Source of the DNA: Homarus americanus | Taxonomy: Eukaryota; Arthropoda; Malacostraca; Decapoda; Nephropidae | NCBI RefSeq assembly: GCF_018991925.1 | Contig: NW_024737068.1 | Span: forward strand, 11,286,676 to 11,350,675 | Length of the DNA stretch: 64,000 nucleotides | Direction: 5' to 3' | Shown here: one piece after another, positions 46,053-58,544 of the stretch | Position numbering within the stretch: position 1 is the first letter of the stretch | How the letters are laid out: the number at the start of each line of letters is the position of its first letter | Notes under the pieces: model-generated | The model's database searches: none | Told to the model about the DNA's origin: nothing | What the model saw: the letters and a program-made list of their open reading frames with translations, nothing else | Position numbers and translations under genes: made by a program

Positions 46053-47217
46053 CAGGAAGACACAGAGACAGCGAAACAAAAAAAGAGCAACAAAAATAAA
46101 GTATAGGTAAAAAAAAGTGATTTAAATTCAAAGGCGCTGCTCCATTTAATAAACCGATATTATTTGTCCAGAATTAAAAAAATGCCATAATTAATCAGAA
46201 ACTCTTTTCCACCTGAGCTTCTCGATTAAAAAAAAGTTTCAAAAGTATTTATTTTTTTATAATATTTCAGGATAGACGTGGATATTATAGTCAGTGGAAA
46301 ATTACTGAGGCCTGAAAAGAGGCAATAACCTGATTATGAGTTTCAGTCGACATATTAATTGGAAAATATAAAAGTTTTCAATTATCAAGGGGGAAGACAG
46401 ATCAGATGCCCGTATACTTTGTGCCTGTCTATTTTTTACTCATCATTCTGTCTATTTATATATTCACCGAGATATATTTTTCCTCTAAGCACATTTATTC
46501 CTATATTCCTTTTTGTTGTTTTCTTTCTTGGCATTTTTTTACTGGGGATTTATTTCTCGTTAGACGTCACCTATACCTCACGTAAAGGTTTTTGATGAAA
46601 TGAAAAAGAAATTCCGAATAAAACTGTTTGAGATCTTATTTCAGCATTCAGTCACAGCAGCAGCAGTTGGCCCACTCACCAATTATTTTCAGAGAGTGAA
46701 AGGTGGACCATTTTTTGGTTGGTGGAGAGTATTAAGGTTTAAGGCTTCATATATCACTAAAACCACCTTTTTTCTGGTAACAATTTTATTTTTTGGGGGG
46801 TTGAAGAGCATTGTTCTCAGAAAAAATAAAACTGTTTTTGTATACAATAGCCGTACACAGTAAGTCTCCAGTCCACTAGTTTTTCCTGACTCTATCACTA
46901 TTTCTTTTTCTCTACATCTCTAAATTTATCTATCAGTTCTCACATTTTTCACACATACACACACACACACAAACGATATTTTGTTTGTTTTTAAATCAAT
47001 TCGCAAGAAGAATTTTTTAGAGAATTTATGTAATATTTTAAATATTGACCTAATTGTTTATAATGATCGTGAGTGGTAGGATGAATGGCTCCCCCATACA
47101 GTATCCCGCCTCTTGCTCTCCTGGCCCATGGAACACCTTCTAACTTTCCATTCCATCTAGCCAACTGACAGCTGATTTTCTCATGTCAATGGGATCCAGC
47201 CGAGGTGCTATACAGTA

Positions 47218-47220
<3 letters not shown>
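46053..47220. other. Unassigned sequence
   Basis: About 1.2 kb without a recognised gene. Frames of 78 and 87 codons at 46359-46595 and 46600-46863 have no familiar domain. Confidence 0.45.

Positions 47221-47264
<44 letters not shown>
47221..47264. repeat. (GT)n microsatellite
   Basis: About 22 GT units. Confidence 0.97.
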
Positions 47265-47268
<4 letters not shown>

Positions 47269-47533
47269 AAGATCATGTAGATATCCTAATACAGATTAAA
47301 AAATAATCTCAGCCTAACTAACCCAATCTAACTAACGGTAATACTGATATATTTTAGTAATATTGTGACACTAAATGAAACAGCGCAACTTTTGTCACAT
47401 TTAAACAAACGTCGACTAAATTATAGCAATATAAACAAAAGGTTGACCCTATACATCAAAAAGGTCAGTTGAATTTTAAGATTTAATAGGACAATTATAC
47501 TGTTTTAGCCTGACACGCACACACATAACTAAA

Positions 47534-47537
<4 letters not shown>

Positions 47538-47611
<74 letters not shown>
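47538..47611. repeat. (TA)n microsatellite
   Basis: About 37 TA units. Confidence 0.97.
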
Positions 47612-48424
<813 letters not shown>

Positions 48425-49206
48425 TTGAAAAATTGCAGATGAAATTCAATGTGGACAAATGTAAAGTACTCAGTATAGGAGATGTAAACAGGGAAACCAG
48501 ACGAACAACGATGTTATTGAGAACTCCGACTGCGAGAGAGATTTAGGAGTAATGATAAGTGGGAATCTTAAGCCAAGTAAACAATGTGTATTTGCTCGAA
48601 ACAAAGCTAATATAGTACTTGGGTTCATACAAAGAAGTGTTAGTTACAAGACTAGCGAGTTCATCTTAAAACTATATCTTGCGCTTGTGAGACCTCACTT
48701 CGATTAGGCAGTTCAATTGTGGTCACCGTATTAAAGAATGGATATAGAATCCTTGGAAAGAATTCAGAGGAGAATGACAAGACTAATCCCGGGCATTAGG
48801 AACCTTGAGTACAGAGACAGGTTAAAGCATCTTAATTTGCACTCCCTCGAGAGACGTAGAGTGAGGGGCGACATGATCGAGGTGTGTAAATGGAAGTCAG
48901 GGCTAAACAAAGGGACATTGCAAAGGAACTCAAACTTTCCAACCAGGAGCGAACTCTTAGTAACAATGGTTTTAAATTAGACAAATTTAGATTTAGGCGT
49001 GAAATAGGTAAACATTGGTTTGGAAATAGAGTAGTGGACGACTGAAACAAGTTACCAAATATCATCATTAACTCGAATACGCTGTATAGCTTCAAACTTA
49101 GGTTGGATGGATATATGAGCAATAGGGGCTGGGTGTAAATGGGACTGCCCAGTATGGGCCAATAGGCCCGCTGCAGTTTCCTCCATTCTTATGTTCTTAT
49201 GTTCCA
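48425..49206 (+). mobile_element. CR1-like LINE, C-terminal third and complete 3' end
   Basis: Starts within the reverse transcriptase thumb region: LQMKFNVDKCKVLSIG (about 48433-48480). Then come ERDLGVMISGNLKPSKQC (about 48535-48588), LYLALVRPHFD then a stop in place of Y (about 48672-48705), and ESLERIQRRMTRLIPGIRNL (about 48750-48808). LHSLERRRVRGDMIEVCKW (from about 48837) ends the readable part. The rest is frameshifted. The 3' tail has the hairpin GGGCC-AATA-GGCCC (49156-49169) and TTCTTATGTTCTTATG (49187-49202). It is the same subfamily as the copy at 38.7 kb. Confidence 0.88.
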
Positions 49207-49690
49207 TGACGGGTATCGTACGTCTGTCTCGTTGCTGTCTTACCGAGAACTGAAAAAAGGCTGTGCAGGGGAACTGGTAGTCATGTTGGTGTTTATGGAT
49301 GGACGAGTGAGGCGATTGAGTGGCCTGTACGAACAGACGACGTAAGTGCTCGTGCATGCGTGTCATAAAGTGTTTTCTTGTTACTGTACATCCTACAGTT
49401 AGCACACGTCTACTGATAAACTTCTTATTTTGTTCTAAAGTAGTTTTTAATAAAGTTTTGGTACTGTATATCATAGTCAGTGAAATTTGGAGGTACAATT
49501 CACTAATGAGTTTCTTTAGCTCGTTCCTCAGGGAAAAGCCAAGGCGTTCCTGTGTACGGAATGTGGACGTCGATGCTACCTTTAGAGACCGTGCCTGGTG
49601 CATATTGTTTCGGGTCGAGGATTTTGCTAAGAGTTTTGCCAATATAAGTAAATTTCATGGGAAAACCATTATTGAAGAGTAATTCTTTGA
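49207..49690 (-). mobile_element. Penelope-like element C-terminal part with GIY-YIG-type endonuclease (decayed)
   Basis: The minus-strand frame at 49052-49642 reads SLRNELKKLISELYLQISLT (about 49480-49540), then TVGCTVTRKHFMTRMHEHLRR (about 49338-49400) and SPHSSIHKHQHDYQFPCT (about 49260-49317). The YVG-CT and R-x3-EHL spacing followed by H-SSI-x-H-x-H is what I know from the GIY-YIG domain of arthropod PLEs. The part encoded before it (DVHIPYTGT, about 49552-49578) is in another frame. The tyrosine before VG is replaced and frameshifts are present, so it is not functional. The CR1 copy directly abuts it at 49206; the antisense CR1 tail is what the end of this open frame translates. Confidence 0.7.
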
Positions 49691-49915
49691 CATATTTATG
49701 GTCATTGTCAAGTTATAAATAGTTGTAACTTGAGAGCTCTGGAGGCGAGGGTACGAACCAGGTTAAGTTTGTAACCAGCAGAGATAAAGGAAAAAATATT
49801 GTAGTCAACTCAGTGAAAGAAGACTCTCTATAAAGCTATTTTGGTGACGATGGATATTATGAACATCAAGGAAGGGTAAAAGTTGTCCATGTGTAGTTCA
49901 CACGAAAATCTCATG

Positions 49916-49918
<3 letters not shown>
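49691..49918. other. Unassigned sequence
   Basis: No gene is seen. It could include further PLE sequence too decayed to recognise. Confidence 0.35.
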
Positions 49919-49972
<54 letters not shown>

Positions 49973-50071
49973 CGACAATAACTTACTTCCATTGTCAATA
50001 CCAAACCTCATATATAACATCAAAACAAGACACATTAAAAAAAATCACACACACACACACACACACACACA
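49919..50071. repeat. (GT)n and, 77 bases later, (CA)n
   Basis: (GT)n at 49919-49968 and (CA)n at 50045-50070 are inverted with respect to each other, so the strand could fold into a hairpin with a 77-base loop. Confidence 0.95.
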
Positions 50072-50214
50072 TTTATCTAATACACATATAAACCATTGTG
50101 AAATAATTTAGGTGAATAATCTCTGGTAATATGGACAAAATCCACTATAGAACACCGCGTACAGTATTTATGACCAATCCAGATTCATAAAGTATATTGC
50201 GCTGTTTAGTGGTA

Positions 50215-50520
50215 GGACAGCGGTTGATGTGGGGTGGGTACGGGGGGAGAGGGGAAAGAAAGGTGGACGGAGAGGGGAAGGGAAAGCGTAAAGGGAGTAA
50301 ACGAGGGAAGAACGGAGAAGGTGGATGAGAGAAAAGGGGAGGGGTAAAGGGGTTGAAAGACTGGGAATGGGGTTTTGGGGAGGTCAAGGGGAGAGGGAAA
50401 AGGAAGGAGAGATTAAAAAAAGGAAAGAAGGAAGAGAAATGAAAGAGGCGAAGGGAAAAGAGAGAAACAGTAGTGGAGGTTGAGAGGAAGAGAGGATGGG
50501 AAAATGGTTAGGTTATGATA
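50215..50520. repeat. Purine-rich low-complexity tract
   Basis: G/A-rich with GGGGAGAGGGGAAAG words. No gene. Confidence 0.85.
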
Positions 50521-50645
50521 GAGTTCCTTTTGGTCATTGTCGCGTCGGTTTTGTCTTTTTAATATTGACTGTGAACGTGTTTTTGGCTCTGTATCTCCTG
50601 TCTACCCATATTTCTCATTAACAATCCTCCTCTTTATATTTACCT

Positions 50646-50656
50646 GTCTGTCTGTA

Positions 50657-50687
<31 letters not shown>

Positions 50688-50702
50688 GTCTGTCTGTCTG
50701 TC
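50646..50702. repeat. (CTGT)n microsatellite
   Basis: About 14 CTGT units with one TATG and one GTGT interruption. Confidence 0.95.
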
Positions 50703-51330
50703 CCATCTTCGAGCAACAATTACACTACCAAACACGAACTAACCTTAAATGTCCACTCTGCTTCTATTTATCTGATGCCACAGTCGAAATTACCAATGAA
50801 TATAAAGCTTGTTTTTCTTTGCTTGTGTTGTAAACGAACACAGAGAATTTAAAAGTACAAATCATGGTTTTGAATAAGGTGCAGTAATACATTTGGTATA
50901 AGTTCGGTATCAGTGCAATTCCGATGCCATTTTGGGTGAGATATATTCACGCCGTAGCTCAGGTAAGCCAGTTGTATTTGTTCTTACTTCTCCAGGTAAC
51001 AGGAAATTTTAACATACAATACAAACCACTGAGAATCCATCTTAATTCATCGTATTATGGTAAAAATTAACATAATCTCCGAGCATCAATATTCGTACCG
51101 TAGCTTAGAAATTACAATGACCCATATTTGAATAACAGCATCAGTGAACCTTTTAGTGAAGGTATTAATGTCAAACTCTCCCAGTGTCCGTCTCTGTAGT
51201 ACAACATGAACGAGTCTGTTACTGACAACATTAACACAATAATCCTCGATAACGCGTGGTGGAATTGTATCGTCCACGCGTGTCTCTTTCAGGTACAAAT
51301 TAAGGTAATGACTGTGTAAGAAACTTGTAT
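50703..51330. other. Unassigned sequence
   Basis: No gene is recognised. A 70-codon minus-strand frame at 51086-51298 has no familiar domain. Confidence 0.4.
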
Positions 51331-51575
51331 CTGACGGTCAGTAATCAGTCGTATCAACCCCAAGGACAAATTTACTTCAGACAGTCAGTGACCAGTCTTA
51401 TCAACCCAAAAGACAAATTAAACTTACTTCAGACAGTCAATACCCAATCAAATCAAACCCAATGACAAATTTGCTTCAGACAGTCAGTGACCAGTCATAT
51501 CAACCTCAAGGACAAATTAAACCTGCTTCAGACAGTCGGTGACCAGTCGTATCTCCCCCAGGTACAAATTTTAGA
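51331..51575. repeat. Tandem repeat with alternating 46- and 53-bp spacing, 5 copies
   Basis: CAGTGACCAGTCGTATCAAC-like starts occur at about 51340, 51386, 51439, 51485 and 51537. The longer spacings contain an extra AAACYT, so the higher-order unit is about 99 bp. Confidence 0.88.
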
Positions 51576-51710
51576 ATTTTTTCCAGAACACACAGTTGGG
51601 AGAGACATAGTGTGCTCTCAGTTACAGCTGGTATTAGTGGTAATGGCATCTGTCATAGGAGAGTCAAAATTATGATGCCTCTCTAGTTTTCTCTGCTGCT
51701 TCAATTGGTT

Positions 51711-52625
51711 GTTGCTGTTTGTTGTGTGATGTTTGTTATAATGTACTGTTTGTTGTGTGATGTTTGTTATAATGTACTGTTTGTTGTGTGATGTTTGTTA
51801 TAATGTACTGTTTGTTGTGTGATGTTTGTTATAATGTACTGTTTGTTGTGTGATGTTTGTTATAATGTACTGTTTGTTGTGTAATGTTTGTGATAATGTA
51901 CTGTTTGTTGTGTAATGTTTGTGATAATGTACTGTTTGTTGTGTAATGTTTGTTATAATGTACTGTTTGTTGTGTGTATGTGTAATGTTTGTTATAATGT
52001 ACTGTTTGTTGTGTGATGTTTGTTATAATGTACTGTTTGTTGTGTGATGTTTGTTATAATGTACTGTTTGTTGTGTAATGTTTGTGATAATGTACTGTTT
52101 GTTGTGTAATGTTTGTGATAATGTACTGTTTGTTGTGTAATGTTTGTTATAATGTACTGTTTGTTGTGTGTATGTGTAATGTTTGTTATAATGTACTGTT
52201 TGTTGTGTGATGTTTGTTATAATGTACTGTTTGTTGTGTGTATGTGTAATGTTTGTTATAATGTACTGTTTGTTGTGTAATGTTTGTGATAATGTACTGT
52301 TGTGTTGTGTTATAATGTTGTAATGTTTGTTATAATGTACTGTTTGTTGTGTAATGTTTGTTATAATGTACTGTTTGTTGTGTGTATGTGTAATGTTTGT
52401 TATAATGTACTGTTTGTTGTGTGATGTTTGTTATAATGTACTGTTTGTTGTGTGTATGTGTAATGTTTGTTATAATGTACTGTTTGTTGTGTAATGTTTG
52501 TGATAATGTACTGTTTGTTGTGTAATGTTTGTTATAATGTACTGTTTGTTGTATGTAATGTTTGTTATAATGTACTGTTTGTTGTGTAATGTTTGTTATA
52601 ATGTACTGTTTGTTGTGTGTGTCTG
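51711..52625. repeat. 31-bp minisatellite (TGTACTGTTTGTTGTGTGAT-type), about 29 copies
   Basis: AATGTACTG recurs at 51740, 51771 and onward with period 31. Variants include GATGTTTGTTATAA, AATGTTTGTGATAA and an extended TGTGTATGTGTAATG form that itself recurs, showing a higher-order arrangement. ATAATGTACTGT is shared with the 66-bp array at 12-16 kb. Confidence 0.96.
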
Positions 52626-53865
52626 TGTGTGTGTAATGCAATGTTTTCTGTCATGTGCGGTTGTTATCTCGTGTCGAGTGTTTAGTGGTCTCGAAACAAG
52701 TTTTTCTCGGTCTCTATCTCGGTATTGAACATCCTTCGTCTCGGATTTTAGCCAGAGACCTTTCGAGGCCACAAATCTATTTATTAATGTTATGGTCCGT
52801 CGTGAGAGATTAATCATGAGGTTAAGTTTATTTCAGGTAGTGGCTGTTCCTCACCACTAACTAAGCCATAATAAGTAAGGATTTCCTGGGTCACAGTCAA
52901 TTACCCTCGGCATAACCAAGGAACAGAATGACTATATACTGTAGGTAATTCAGTTTTAACAAGGCCAAGTTTCCATCACTGGTCAAGCTGACACTGACCG
53001 TTCTAACTGTGCCTGTTTCTAATGCTCCGGTTGACCGTGTAATTAGCTTTAGGGGAATAATAATGAGTCCCCATAAGTGGAAAACATCGGTAATTGTATT
53101 AAGTATGTTGATATTACTAAAGTCTAAATAGAAAAAAAAATACTACTTGGATATAATCAACCTACGTACATATAAATAAAAGCGTGTCGTCCAAAAAAAT
53201 ATCCTCTCAAAAATGCTAACCTGAACAAATGTTACCTCAACTTAACCTCCCAAACTTTAACCTCCCTGCCGTTACCTCCTGGGCAGGGATAGTGATGGTA
53301 CACATTACTGGGCTATTCACCTACAGATTGCAACCCCCTCCCTGCTTTTCCGACCTGAACTTTAACCAACCTAACACAAAAGAAAACACAATAAGGTTAT
53401 TAAATTTGAAGCTATGGCTACAAAAATGCGCCTCCACTCATCACTCTAAAGTTAATTAAATAAAATAAATACAGAATCCACTAACACGAAATAATGGATC
53501 CCCGTTGAACCACTGTTGGTATTACAGGAAGAAGAGGAGGAGCATCTCTTGTCTGGACTATAGCCATGTAGCCATTTGCCAGTTTGGTGCTTGTGCTGAC
53601 AATAATGAAGATCTCTATTATTAAGGAATGTGGTGTTACCTGTGGGCCAAATCTTCAAGTGATGATGGATCTTAGTCATCTAAAGATTGCTCCTCCCAGC
53701 ATAACCCGCCTGAAGTTTAATTAACCCGGCACTACCTGGGGGGTTAATCTTCAGGTATCCATGAATGCTAAAAATGCGAATGGTCTCGACTTTTAAAGGT
53801 CTCGGTTTCGGTCTTCGTGGTCTCGATTACATTACTGACATAATTACTGATTGTACTGATGTAAT
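52626..53865. other. Unassigned sequence
   Basis: About 1.2 kb without a recognised gene or tandem repeat. Frames at 53229-53459 (+) and 53452-53679 (-) have no familiar domain. Confidence 0.45.
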
Positions 53866-54080
53866 TATTCTCATTATCATTATATTGTATTTGATATTAT
53901 TTTTATTCTAATTATTATTATTATTACCTTTATTACTTATTTAAAATGTTATTGTTGTTATTGCTCAATGTTCACAATGATTAAGAGTATCATCGATATA
54001 CTAATGATTATTATAGTATCATTAATAATATCAAAATTGTTGCTCACGTTATTATTATTATCATTATTATTATTATTATT
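53866..54080. repeat. ATT-rich region ending in (ATT)n
   Basis: Decayed ATT/ATC triplets, then cleaner (ATT)n at about 54049-54080. On the minus strand the adjoining sequence would end in this triplet tail, as in the two ATT-tailed retroelement ends elsewhere, but I have no second copy to support that. Confidence 0.7.
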
Positions 54081-54335
54081 AAGGGATAGTGTACATATGT
54101 TGAAAAGGAAAGGGAAAGAAGGCGCATAGTGCACAAGCGTTCCAAAGGGGGAAAGAAATGGAAGCTGTGTCAACGATGCCAGTCTTAGATAACGTACTGG
54201 CAGCCCTTGGAAACGTTTTACGAGTTTAGTCCAGGAACGTTGTTGGAAAAGTCGTAAACCACAGCTGGAATCGGGAATATTCCTGGGATAGCGAGGCTGG
54301 TCGATCATACACCATTCCGCATGATGGGTAGAGGA

Positions 54336-54465
54336 GGGAATCCAATCTGGAGTCAGGAATCATGAGTGCCCACAGTCAAGAATCATTCGTATTCAGTCTG
54401 GAATCATACGTGTACAAAATGAGGAATCATACGTGTTCAGTGAGGATTCATACAAGTCGGAATAT
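54336..54465. repeat. About 22-bp degenerate repeat (GGAATCATACGTGTTCAG-type), 6 copies
   Basis: GAATC/GATTC starts at 54337, 54357, 54380, 54401, 54424 and 54445. Confidence 0.75.
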
Positions 54466-54585
54466 TTCAAAGATACCGAGGAGGCTTATTTTACTTACGG
54501 ATAATACCAGTACGAAATCGTCAACTCTGTCATACACTTGTGGGAGATTGAAGGACACCAACACTTAGGTTACGCTATATGTGTA

Positions 54586-54850
54586 TGGAGGAGAGAGAGA
54601 GAGACCAAAGAAAAGAAAAAGAAGTTCATCAGCCACAGTAAAAGAAAGAGAAAGAGTGAAATATTCATATATACAAGAGAGATGGTCAGATGCGTAGACA
54701 GAGAGACAGAGAACGAGGTATAAACGAAAATACGCGGGAACACAGACAGGTAGGAACAGAGGGAAGACGGCAACTAAACGAGAGATCTAATTGAAACTTA
54801 CGATAATGGTCCACCTCGGTATACGGAGACTGTCTCTCGACCTCGTATCC
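54586..54850. other. Purine-rich unassigned sequence
   Basis: GAGAGA and AAAGAAA words to about 54720. No gene. Confidence 0.5.
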
Positions 54851-54852
54851 GG

Positions 54853-54856
<4 letters not shown>

Positions 54857-54906
<50 letters not shown>

Positions 54907-54922
54907 TCTCTCTCTCTCTCTC
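54857..54922. repeat. (CT)n microsatellite
   Basis: About 32 CT units with one CCC interruption. Confidence 0.97.
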
Positions 54923-55079
54923 AAGTTACGGTTACGGCCGTCCTCAGTATTAAGGATCCATCCTATAGATTTCTCCAGTGCGCAAAACTTTGGGTATAAC
55001 AGCTATGACGGAGTATCTTCACCCCTTTAACCCTGACGACCAATGGCCCTTTAAACCACGCCTGGACATACGATGTTAC

Positions 55080-55370
55080 TCTACGTACAGGTAGTCAATA
55101 TCTACACGTACAGGCAGCCAGTGACTACACGTACAGGCAGCCAGTGAATACAAGTACAGACAGCCAGTGAATACAAGGATAGGTAATCAGGTATTACACT
55201 TTCGTATAGTTAGTCACTGCATGTACAGGTAGCCAGTTATTGACGAAATGGTTGTCAGTTACTGCACTTACTTGTAGCCAGTTAGTGCACGTACAAGTGG
55301 GCAGCTATTGCAGTTATGGATAGCCAGGTATTACACGTACAGACAGGCAGGTATTAAACGTACAGATAAA
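55080..55370. repeat. 23-bp degenerate repeat (ACACGTACAGGCAGCCAGTGA-like)
   Basis: CGTACAG recurs at 55084, 55107 and 55130 and as AGTACAG at about 55153, giving a 23-base period. Copies after 55200 are strongly diverged but still show TACAGGTAGCCAGT and TACAAGTGGGCAGC. Confidence 0.85.
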
Positions 55371-55529
55371 TTTATTAAATGTGCGTCTAACAAGTTACTA
55401 CACCCACAGATAACCTGTTATATCACGCACGCAATTAGTTCACGTACTGTCCAGCTAGCCAATTATAACGCAGTTTGGCAGCTGAAATCGTGCATGATAT
55501 AACAAAAATAATGCTCACCTCTCCTCAAA

Positions 55530-57610
55530 AGGAAATCAAATTGAAGACAATGTATTGTTCATTATAACAAGTAATGTGTGAGCAGAACAAAGCCTTGGTC
55601 ATTGCGCAACAATCGGGAAAGCTTAAAAATAAGACGACATAAAATCAAAATAGAAAACTGGAATATGAGGTTATAATATGAACGTGGATAATATGCAAAG
55701 GTTCACAGGGAGGCGAAAAGATTGCAGTGAGACGCAGTGGGATTAAGTAAAGAAAGTTGGGCACGTTCAGATAGCAGTAGTGAAGAAGATTGTTACTTTA
55801 TATATGTATGAGGTGAAAAACATGAGAAAGATGTTGATAATCTTGTGCAGCAGAAGTTGAGTATAAATACTCGGCTGTGTCAGATGAGAGTTTTGTTGGT
55901 AAAATTTAATGTTGATTATTGTAACCAAGACAAGAGGAATATTCCAAATTTATGATTATAAAATCGACCAGGGCGCCTTTATGTATAAAGAAATCTCCCC
56001 ATAATATAAATGCCAAAACCATCGCAGGAATCAAATGAATTAAGTTTTATTTCAAGAAAATTCAAGAACTTTGTAGCTAACCTAAACCAAGACCTACCTG
56101 GAGGCGGATTGTGGGTCTGACCATGTCCCGGTAATGAGTTGGGGGAGATAAAAACTTAAGAAATTAAAATGACAAAGGTTGAACCAAATCAAATGGGATT
56201 TATGGAAGTTGAAAACAGAGAAAGGAACAGAATGTGAAATTGAAACCCAACACAGATTGGCGGTATTGTTGAAAGAAGGACTTGGAGAATACAAACTATA
56301 ACAGTAATGGAGTAAACTCAAAAAGTAATATAAGAGAGTAGAGAAAACTTAAAGAACAAAAGAATAACAAGTCTAAAACTAACTAGATCACAAAAACAAT
56401 GTCAAAGAAAATGGAAAGGAAAGATAGCTGGTGGACAGAAGTGAGACTTATAAAGTACTTTATAAAAAAAAGGAATATAGACAGCCAATAAAATATTAAA
56501 CAAAAATAGTTACAAGGCGAGAGAAGATGATGACTGGAGACGAGTGCTGGGAAATGTTCAGTGATAAAAAAAGAAATGAACCAGAAAGGAAGATACAACT
56601 TGGGTGGAACTATAAGAATCACAGGTAAGTAGATCCTGTTTGAGGTAAGAGAAGTAAACACAAAAAATGGTGTATTGAAGAATTGTATAATGAAAATGTC
56701 AAAATGAAAGTAAGAAACAAAAATGAAATAGAAATCAAATCATCAAACCGATATTTTTGGAAACAAAGGTTGAGGCAGGTGTGAACAAACTCAACAATGG
56801 TAAGGCCTGTGGGAGTAGGAATGAGATCATCTGTTTGACTAAAACATATGACTGCGGCAAAGGAGACATTCCATATGAATTAAAAGATCAATTTACTGTG
56901 TTGATAACGTAGTAGCTACCAAAAAAATAGGAAAACCATGCATGAAAATAGACAGCGAGCCTCCAAGGGTTCAAAATGGCTTTAGAAACGGAAAATGAAC
57001 TTGAAAAAAATTCTCTGATTTGTGACGATTAATTACAAGGTATGTAGAGGATCAAAGAAAATACTAATTCTGTGTTGTTAGTTTTGAAAAAAATATTCAA
57101 TATGATAATCACAGTAAATATAAAAATGAAATAAAAAAAATAATATGCACTAATGATGCATATACAGTAGATAATAAAATTAAATAAAACTCTTTCTGGC
57201 ATCAAGAACCTGTAGTGTTAGTACATCTAATTGGATTAGAGTGAGACAGCACTGTATCATACGGTATATATTCAATATGTTTAAGGAAAGACGTTATAAA
57301 CACCGATGAATGTATAAACGTTAATGGTAAAGTAAAATACAATACTCGGCAGACATACGTTATTGATCTCGTTACAGATAGTGAAGAGGCATTATACAAA
57401 ACTAGTTAACAGCTTCATGAAAAGGGGCGAAAAAATAAGGAGCGTAAAATTGATACTATTAAAAATAAATGCTACAAAAAAGATAAGCAAGGCTGGGATA
57501 TTAACCACGTGGAAATTATTTTATTTATGATATATCATTAGTTGTGATGGAAGATATAAACAAGAAATAATAGTAATATTTAATACTACTATCTTATAAA
57601 TTAAAATGAC
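55530..57610 (+). mobile_element. Highly decayed RTE-like LINE (endonuclease and reverse transcriptase)
   Basis: No long frame survives, but pieces appear in the right order. The endonuclease start NWNMRLxYERG (about 55658-55690) and GEKHEK (about 55813-55832) are followed by the endonuclease C-terminal motif ADCGSDHVPVMSW (56104-56142, with the SDH intact). Next is NKLNNGKACGSRNEI (about 56784-56830, from the usual K-GKAPG-DN-I). A GFRNGKxT block (about 56976-57000), RVRQHCI (about 57238), DSEEALYKT (57378-57404) and IISxDGRYKQEI (about 57533-57570) complete the series. This apurinic-endonuclease plus reverse transcriptase order matches the RTE-type LINEs that databases often mislabel as craniofacial development protein 2. 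Stops and frameshifts every 10-30 codons make it the oldest element here. Confidence 0.78.
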
Positions 57611-57619
57611 TGGGTTATA

Positions 57620-58108
57620 ATCATAGAGAATTACCTCATTAATTCTGTATCTTAAACTTGTTAAGTATTAAGTCCCTAATTTTGCATTTTTAGCCTGGAC
57701 AGAATAACGTTACTAAATTGGTATTGTGAACTCTTTAAGAAAAGCTTCGCCAATTCTGTATTTTCAACCACTTTAGGGTTCTCTCATTATTATTGAATTT
57801 CAAACAAAGAGAATTAACATACTTCAAGAATTATGTGTTTTGAACTCCTACAGAATGTCATCTTTATATCAGTATTCTTAGCTCCTGCGACAATTGCCTT
57901 GCTAATTCTGTATCTTCCTTCAAATTCATAGGAATTGCCTCAGTGAATCTGTAATTTTGAATTCCCAGATAATTGCCCCACTAATCCTGTACCTTAAGTT
58001 CCAAGAGAAATACCAAACAAATTCTGCATTTTTCACGCCTAAAGAATAGTCTCAACAATTCTATCTTTCAAACTCCTAGAGAATTACCTCGCTAATTCAG
58101 TATTACCC
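57620..58108. repeat. Ancient about 38-bp tandem repeat, about 13 copies
   Basis: GAATTACCTCGCTAATTCTG, then TATCTTCAAACTCCTA, is the approximate unit. Recognisable copies start near 57627, 57667, 57701, 57740, 57778, 57811, 57853, 57891, 57932, 57968, 58007, 58044 and 58079. Identity between neighbours is low, but the order GAATT, CTAATTCTGTAT, AAACTCCTA persists. Confidence 0.8.
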
Positions 58109-58507
58109 ACTTCATGCTCGGGAATCTGAAGGTTCAAGTACAGATTAAAAAATCGTTTTTCTGCAGGAGTGAGAAACTGGATGGAGGGAGGAGTGGAGGG
58201 AGAGGCGAAAGGGGGGTGGAGAGAGGGGGTAATTTGGACCAATTTGCATAACGGATGGGGGGTCAAGTAGGGTGGTACTGGGTAAACGCTCTTCCTGCCT
58301 TTCAGCGGGACTTTGGTGAAAGGAAATTATCCATATAACTATTTATTTATTTACCTATTTAATCAATATTTTACATATTTGTTCATCTGTGTAAAAACAA
58401 AAAAAACAAATTTCAAATATGGGAGAAGCAGACGAAGATTTGTACACTTACATTAATATATTTGCACCGTCGTCACGTTATTGTGCCTTGTGGGCTATAA
58501 ATGTATT
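58109..58507. other. Unassigned sequence
   Basis: No gene is seen. A short GGGG-rich purine patch lies at 58180-58262. Confidence 0.4.
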
Positions 58508-58508
58508 A

Positions 58509-58543
<35 letters not shown>
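58509..58543. repeat. (ATT)n microsatellite
   Basis: About 11 ATT units. Confidence 0.96.
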
Positions 58544-58544
<1 letters not shown>

